Below, one piece after another: positions 60,190 to 64,000 of a stretch of 64,000 bases of DNA. The stretch's first letter is position 1, and each line of letters begins with the position of its first letter. Made by a program: the position numbers and the translations under genes. The notes beneath the pieces were generated by a model, which did not search any database, was not told where the DNA came from, and worked only from the letters and a program-made list of their open reading frames with translations. The stretch is from Arthrobacter sp. StoSoilA2 (lineage in GTDB: Bacteria > Actinomycetota > Actinomycetes > Actinomycetales > Micrococcaceae), in the NCBI RefSeq assembly GCF_019977195.1, contig NZ_AP024643.1, positions 1,612,001-1,676,000 of the forward strand, given 5' to 3'.

Positions 60190-62958
60190 TCATCCCACTG
60201 CCGCTGATAATTCCGAGCGAATGCGGGCTTCCTCCCCGCTTCCCGTCGTAGGCAAACGCAGGAGACGAATCCCATGGGCATGGCAGATGGCATCTTTGAG
60301 TTCATCCCGGACGTGTTGAGCGGACTTGTCTTCGTGGAATGCGAAACCGTCAACTTCAATGGCCAGGACCGGCAGGTTGGTGACGCGGTTATAGACCACG
60401 AAGTCCAGGCTCGCCCGGTTCTGGACAAAGGAAGCCTGTTGGTACGTGAGCGTTGCAGGATCGCGAAGCAAATTCTTCAGCAGGACCTGTGGGGCCACAG
60501 CCAAGTCGGAGAAGTCCTCTTCCTCGAGGACCTCCGACAAGAGGGTCCAGACAATATTCTCCGAAGCGAATGTGGAGCCGTTTCGGAGTCGGCCGGCCAA
60601 GGGTCGTAGCAACGCTGAATACTCTCGGTACAGGAGGTCGAAGACGGACAGGACGCTGCTGTCGAAAACACCGTCCTCCGGATTTCGGTAGCGAATAAAC
60701 TGCACGAGGTCTCGAAGGTGCCGGCTTTTTGGCAGCATCTCATTGTTCGTTACAAGTACGAACCGCTTCACTGCCCGGGAGACGGCGACATTGACGAGGT
60801 GCGGGTCATCGACGAAGCTGACGCCCTGGTGTCCGCTGCTTGTCTCGTCCAGGACTGTGCTCATGATGATCACGTCCTTCTGCCGCCCTTGGAACTTGTG
60901 GACTGTGTCGGCGTGGATGCTACTGAGCAGGGCTTTAGCCACTTTGTCCACTTGCCGTCGATACGGGGTCACCACGCCAATCTGGTCATTGCTGATACCT
61001 GAGCAGTATCGCCCGAGGACCTCCTTGGCAATGACGTCCGCCTCACGCTGGTTGGTCCGACCCCCGCTGCTGTGCTGGCGCATGTGGTTCCCCTCCACCG
61101 TCCGGACTACCACCAACGGCTGACCGCCCGGCCCGCTGGAGGTGTACGGGACCAGCCTCCCGCCGTAGAACTTCCTGTTGCAAAAGTCGATGATCGCCGG
61201 ATCGCAGCGGTAATGCTCCCGAAGCATAGTGCGGGGAAGGTCATCGCCGAACTGCTCGATGATTGAGGACAGAATGTTGTGCTTCCTGTAGTCCACGCTG
61301 GTGGACGGGGCTCGCGTGGAGTTCCTTGAAGCCTTCTCATCGGCGATGTGCTGAAGTTGCTGAAGGTCCCCGACCACGATGACGTTCCGGGCGCGGGAGA
61401 GTGCCAGTCCAGCGGCGAGCAGATCGACTTGGGAGGCCTCGTCAATGATCAGATAATCGAGGAGCTGGCCGGTGGGAACATTTCGTCGCAGGGAGTGGCA
61501 CGTGCTCAGAATTACCGGATAGTCAGCGGTGAAGCCTGCAAAGTTTGACTTGTAGGTGGCCTCTGAATGGATCCGCCTGCGGGTTCGGCTGTAGCGGCGG
61601 TGGAGAGATGCTTCCAGGGTCTGTCTGGAAGCCCGCCGGTGGTCTTCCTCAAGACGCCCGTAGTCCTTGTTTGCCAGCAGCCGCTCCGCTTGATCGATAC
61701 GCTGTTCAAGCTCCCGTATCTTGCTGTCGTAATAGGCTCGCTGAAGCCGCACCACGACATCGGTGTCGTGGGGATCGATTCGTCCGAGTGGTCCATATCG
61801 GAGGCGAAGTCCAAGACGCTGGAAAAGTTTACGGAGTGGCCCCGATCCGACGGGCGTGATTGCGGTCTCGGCCAGGAATTCCAGGATCCGACCGGATGGG
61901 CCACGCAGTAGCGGGACGCCTTCCAGGCCGGGCACCTCACGGGCGTCTGCCTGCAGAAGGAAATGACGCCTCTCGAGTTGGTACGCGTCCAGCTCCTGCT
62001 TCAATATGGCCAGCTGTCTTGCGGTCCCTTGCAGGGTCTGCAATTGACTGTCGAGTTCGGCCACATACTCTGACGGCGGCGCCTCGCCGGATGGCCTGCC
62101 GACCAATTGATCGACCCTGGCGTTCCTGGATTCCTGCTTGGCGAAGAATTCGGTACTTTTCTCTTTCCGGCCGAGGTCCGCCACGAGGTATCCGTAGCCT
62201 TCCTCGGCGAGTTTGTCCCCGACATTTTCCACGGCGGCGTTGTTGAAGGAGACGATTCCAACCGTCTGCCCCGGAACTGTCACGATGTTGGCCACAAGGT
62301 TCAGTATCGTTTGGGTCTTTCCCGTACCGGGTGGGCCGTCGATCGCCGATATTCGATGGCCGAGTCCTCTCAGGAGAGCCTCTCGTTGGCTGATGTTTGA
62401 CGAGAAAGGCAGTATCGGGTGCTGTTGAACCAATTCCGGGGAAACCAGGGGCTGGCGCTGGAGCAGCACATCCAGCGCGCTTCCTTTGGGGACGCTCCTG
62501 AAGTTCTCGTACTGCCCGCGCAGCGGATCGTCTGCGCTCAGCTTCGATGCAACATCCCGCCAATAATCAAGCACGACCTGGGCTTGTATTTCTTCCTCGG
62601 ATGGCCGGGAGATTGCTATCTCACTGTCACCACAAGATTGAAAGCAGGGCCCTGGGCCGCCCATATGAAAAACGCGCCACCATGGCCCCTGAGGGGAATC
62701 GAAACGGAGGACCTCTGTGACAGCTTCGAGAACCTTGCCACGCACGATGACGGTGTCGTGGGGGCTGAGGAATATGGGTGCGGGATTTCGAAGAATAATG
62801 ACGTTGTCCGCCGAGTATTTGTATGTCTTCCCGGAACTGAAGGTTACATACGTGAACGCGCCCGCGGCGCGGTACTCCACCAGTTCCGCGGTCTTGTCAT
62901 CAAAGCCGTTCCGGCTACGATTGCGGACCAAAATGGCTTCGCTCCGTGGATTGATCAT
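60190..62958 (-). CDS. SF1 helicase with C-terminal DUF2726-like nuclease-type domain
   Basis: A 922-aa UvrD/Upf1-like superfamily 1 helicase. Residues 1-120 are an N-terminal beta-rich domain; Walker A is GPPGTGKT (208-215), Walker B LIIDEASQVD, motif III VVGDLQQLQ, motif IV REHYRCDP, motif V TVHKFQGRQKDVI and motif VI VAVSRAVKR; a long helical insert (about 290-470) separates the first motifs. The last 90 residues match DUF2726: RASLDFVVYN, LAIEVDGFAFH and RDELKDAICHAHGI, a restriction-endonuclease-like fold. The start at 62958 has GGGGGAAG; an upstream TTG is less likely. The gene stands alone next to a tRNA and its codon use looks less GC-rich than its neighbours by eye, so horizontal transfer and a defence role are possible. 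No partner genes are seen. Confidence 0.85.
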   Translation of the reverse strand: MINPRSEAILVRNRSRNGFDDKTAELVEYRAAGAFTYVTFSSGKTYKYSADNVIILRNPAPIFLSPHDTVIVRGKVLEAVTEVLRFDSPQGPWWRVFHMGGPGPCFQSCGDSEIAISRPSEEEIQAQVVLDYWRDVASKLSADDPLRGQYENFRSVPKGSALDVLLQRQPLVSPELVQQHPILPFSSNISQREALLRGLGHRISAIDGPPGTGKTQTILNLVANIVTVPGQTVGIVSFNNAAVENVGDKLAEEGYGYLVADLGRKEKSTEFFAKQESRNARVDQLVGRPSGEAPPSEYVAELDSQLQTLQGTARQLAILKQELDAYQLERRHFLLQADAREVPGLEGVPLLRGPSGRILEFLAETAITPVGSGPLRKLFQRLGLRLRYGPLGRIDPHDTDVVVRLQRAYYDSKIRELEQRIDQAERLLANKDYGRLEEDHRRASRQTLEASLHRRYSRTRRRIHSEATYKSNFAGFTADYPVILSTCHSLRRNVPTGQLLDYLIIDEASQVDLLAAGLALSRARNVIVVGDLQQLQHIADEKASRNSTRAPSTSVDYRKHNILSSIIEQFGDDLPRTMLREHYRCDPAIIDFCNRKFYGGRLVPYTSSGPGGQPLVVVRTVEGNHMRQHSSGGRTNQREADVIAKEVLGRYCSGISNDQIGVVTPYRRQVDKVAKALLSSIHADTVHKFQGRQKDVIIMSTVLDETSSGHQGVSFVDDPHLVNVAVSRAVKRFVLVTNNEMLPKSRHLRDLVQFIRYRNPEDGVFDSSVLSVFDLLYREYSALLRPLAGRLRNGSTFASENIVWTLLSEVLEEEDFSDLAVAPQVLLKNLLRDPATLTYQQASFVQNRASLDFVVYNRVTNLPVLAIEVDGFAFHEDKSAQHVRDELKDAICHAHGIRLLRLPTTGSGEEARIRSELSAAVG

Positions 62959-63085
62959 CTGCACTTCCCCCAAACTCGTGTGCGGCGTTGCACTAGCGAC
63001 GTTACAGAAGTGTCCCGTGCGATCAGATGATTTGGAATCGGGTGAGGTGTCTCCAGCGTTGCGGTAAACCGTGAAGCTGCGGTAT

Positions 63086-63118
63086 GTTACTCATCAGTAA
63101 CTTACTACTCGCCGGTAA
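63086..63118. promoter_or_regulatory. Palindromic operator GTTACT-N4-AGTAAC with degenerate second copy
   Basis: GTTACTCATCAGTAAC (63086-63101) is identical to the site at 37670-37685. A looser second copy follows at once (TTACTACTCGCCGGTAAC, ending near 63119). It lies about 70 bases before the acyl-CoA dehydrogenase start and probably overlaps its promoter. Confidence 0.72.
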
Positions 63119-63171
63119 CTTCCGGGGCCGTGACGTGGTGGCAGGTGACCACCACCCTTGAAGGAGCGCAC

Positions 63172-64000
63172 ATGTCCAACGCTGCATTTGATGCCAACAA
63201 CCTCCCCTATGCTGATGGTGACTTTTACGCCTTTGAGCAATTGCTGACGGGCAAGGAGCAGGATCGTCTGGCCGAGGTCCGCCAGTTCCTGGCGCGCGAG
63301 GTCAAGCCCATCGCCGTGGACTGCTGGAACCGCGCCGAATTCCCCATGGACCTCATTCCCAAGCTCGCCGAACTCGATCTGGTCAGCCCGGTGCGCCGGC
63401 AGGGGTACTCCAATCTGTTTGCGGGCATCCTCCACGCTGAAGTGACCCGTGCCGATGCATCGATCGCGACGTTCATGGGAGTGCATGATGGGCTATTCAC
63501 GGGCTCTATCGAGGCCCTGGCTTCCCAGGAGCAGAAGGATGCCTGGCTTCCGGACATTTACTCCCTGAAGAAGATCGGCGCTTTCGGCCTGACTGAGCCT
63601 CTGGGTGGTTCAGATGTGGCTGGCGGTACCCGGACCACGGCGCGGCGCGAGGGGGACCACTGGATCCTCGACGGGGCCAAGCGCTGGATCGGCAACGCCA
63701 CGTTCTCCGATTGGGTAGTCATCTACGCCAAGGATGTGGAAGACAACCAGGTCAAGGCATTCCTCGTGGACACCTCGCTTCCCGGATACTCGGCACGCAA
63801 GATCGAGAACAAGATCTCCCTGCGTACTGTTCAGAACGCGGACATCGTCCTGGACAACGTGGTGGTCCCGGACTTCTTCAAGCTGGCCAACGCCAACAGC
63901 TTCCGCGATACCAACAAAGTCCTCAAGGTCACCCGCCTTGCCGTCGCCTGGCAAGCCGTGGGGCTTCAGCTCGCTGCCTTCGATGTGGCCCGAGCCTATG
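63172..64000 (+). CDS. Acyl-CoA dehydrogenase, 5' part (runs off the window)
   Basis: The first 276 codons of an acyl-CoA dehydrogenase, open to the right edge with no stop. It shows FGLTEPLGGSDVAGGTRTTA (FAD/substrate loop) and LDGAKRWIGNATFSDWVVIYAKD, the middle-domain signature of the glutaryl-CoA dehydrogenase-like branch; the catalytic glutamate would lie beyond the edge. AAGGAGCG sits eight bases before the ATG at 63172. The palindrome at 63086-63101 upstream suggests control by a fatty-acid-responsive repressor. Substrate chain is unknown. Confidence 0.93.
   Translation, partial: MSNAAFDANNLPYADGDFYAFEQLLTGKEQDRLAEVRQFLAREVKPIAVDCWNRAEFPMDLIPKLAELDLVSPVRRQGYSNLFAGILHAEVTRADASIATFMGVHDGLFTGSIEALASQEQKDAWLPDIYSLKKIGAFGLTEPLGGSDVAGGTRTTARREGDHWILDGAKRWIGNATFSDWVVIYAKDVEDNQVKAFLVDTSLPGYSARKIENKISLRTVQNADIVLDNVVVPDFFKLANANSFRDTNKVLKVTRLAVAWQAVGLQLAAFDVARAY

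Overview
The window looks like a chromosomal segment of a high-GC actinobacterium of the Micrococcaceae, most like Arthrobacter or Paenarthrobacter. This rests on strong third-position GC bias in every real gene, frequent GTG starts, the order gatA-gatB and dusB-dgt-dnaG, a SAM-IV-type riboswitch in front of metX, and the recognisable flavour of the proteins (Tat lipoprotein ABC binding protein, Arr, actinobacterial FGE). The genus is an inference. Almost all sequence is coding and no gene-free stretch exceeds about 300 bases apart from the twin tRNA-Asn block.

Layout: (1) 1-4.6 kb: end of gatA, gatB, a small secreted DUF5666-like protein, a rifamycin ADP-ribosyltransferase (arr) and an orphan formylglycine-generating enzyme. 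(2) 4.7-10.8 kb: a carbohydrate uptake operon with two LplB/LplC-type permeases, a Tat lipoprotein binding protein, a LacI regulator and a Gfo/Idh/MocA oxidoreductase, led by a LacI-type operator. (3) 10.8-16.7 kb: LysR regulator divergent from tdh-kbl (threonine to glycine), an intergenic 33-bp repeat array, a FAD amino-acid oxidase-like gene and hutI. (4) 16.8-25.1 kb: a probable potassium locus: KdpD-like kinase, KdpE-like regulator, two paralogous APC-type transporters (the second frameshifted), a small unknown protein and a TrkH-type channel, without kdpFABC. Two of the promoters share a direct-repeat module. (5) 25.2-29.9 kb: a five-gene SIS/ROK/PfkB/class II aldolase/DeoR operon that reads as a tagatose-6-phosphate or galactosamine route. 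(6) 29.9-38.6 kb: phosphatase, CPBP protease, VOC protein, metY and riboswitch-controlled metX, an AlkZ-like protein, an SGNH hydrolase and an esterase divergent around a palindrome, and an S4 protein. (7) 38.7-49.8 kb: DUF606 transporter, glyS with a GNAT partner, BBE-type flavoenzyme, YibE/F membrane protein, dusB, dgt and dnaG. (8) 49.9-50.2 kb: two identical tRNA-Asn genes with separate terminators. (9) 50.2-60.1 kb: an MprF-like aminoacyl-lipid synthase with a membrane esterase, a Bcr/CflA efflux pump, a holin-like coiled-coil protein, a CDP-alcohol phosphatidyltransferase, a DMT transporter, a GT4 glycosyltransferase and a CAT-anticodon tRNA. (10) 60.1-64 kb: a large SF1 helicase with a C-terminal DUF2726-like domain and the start of an acyl-CoA dehydrogenase gene that leaves the window.

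The most interesting structures are: the potassium locus with its conserved CGTAAA direct-repeat promoters and broken second transporter; a 16-bp palindrome (GTTACT-N4-AGTAAC) found both between two lipid-hydrolase genes and in front of the acyl-CoA dehydrogenase 25 kb away; the phased GATC sites and zinc-motif-less ROK kinase of the aminosugar operon; the aminoacyl-lipid synthase/esterase pair; and the helicase-nuclease beside a tRNA. Functions are read from motifs and remembered families; no database search was run.
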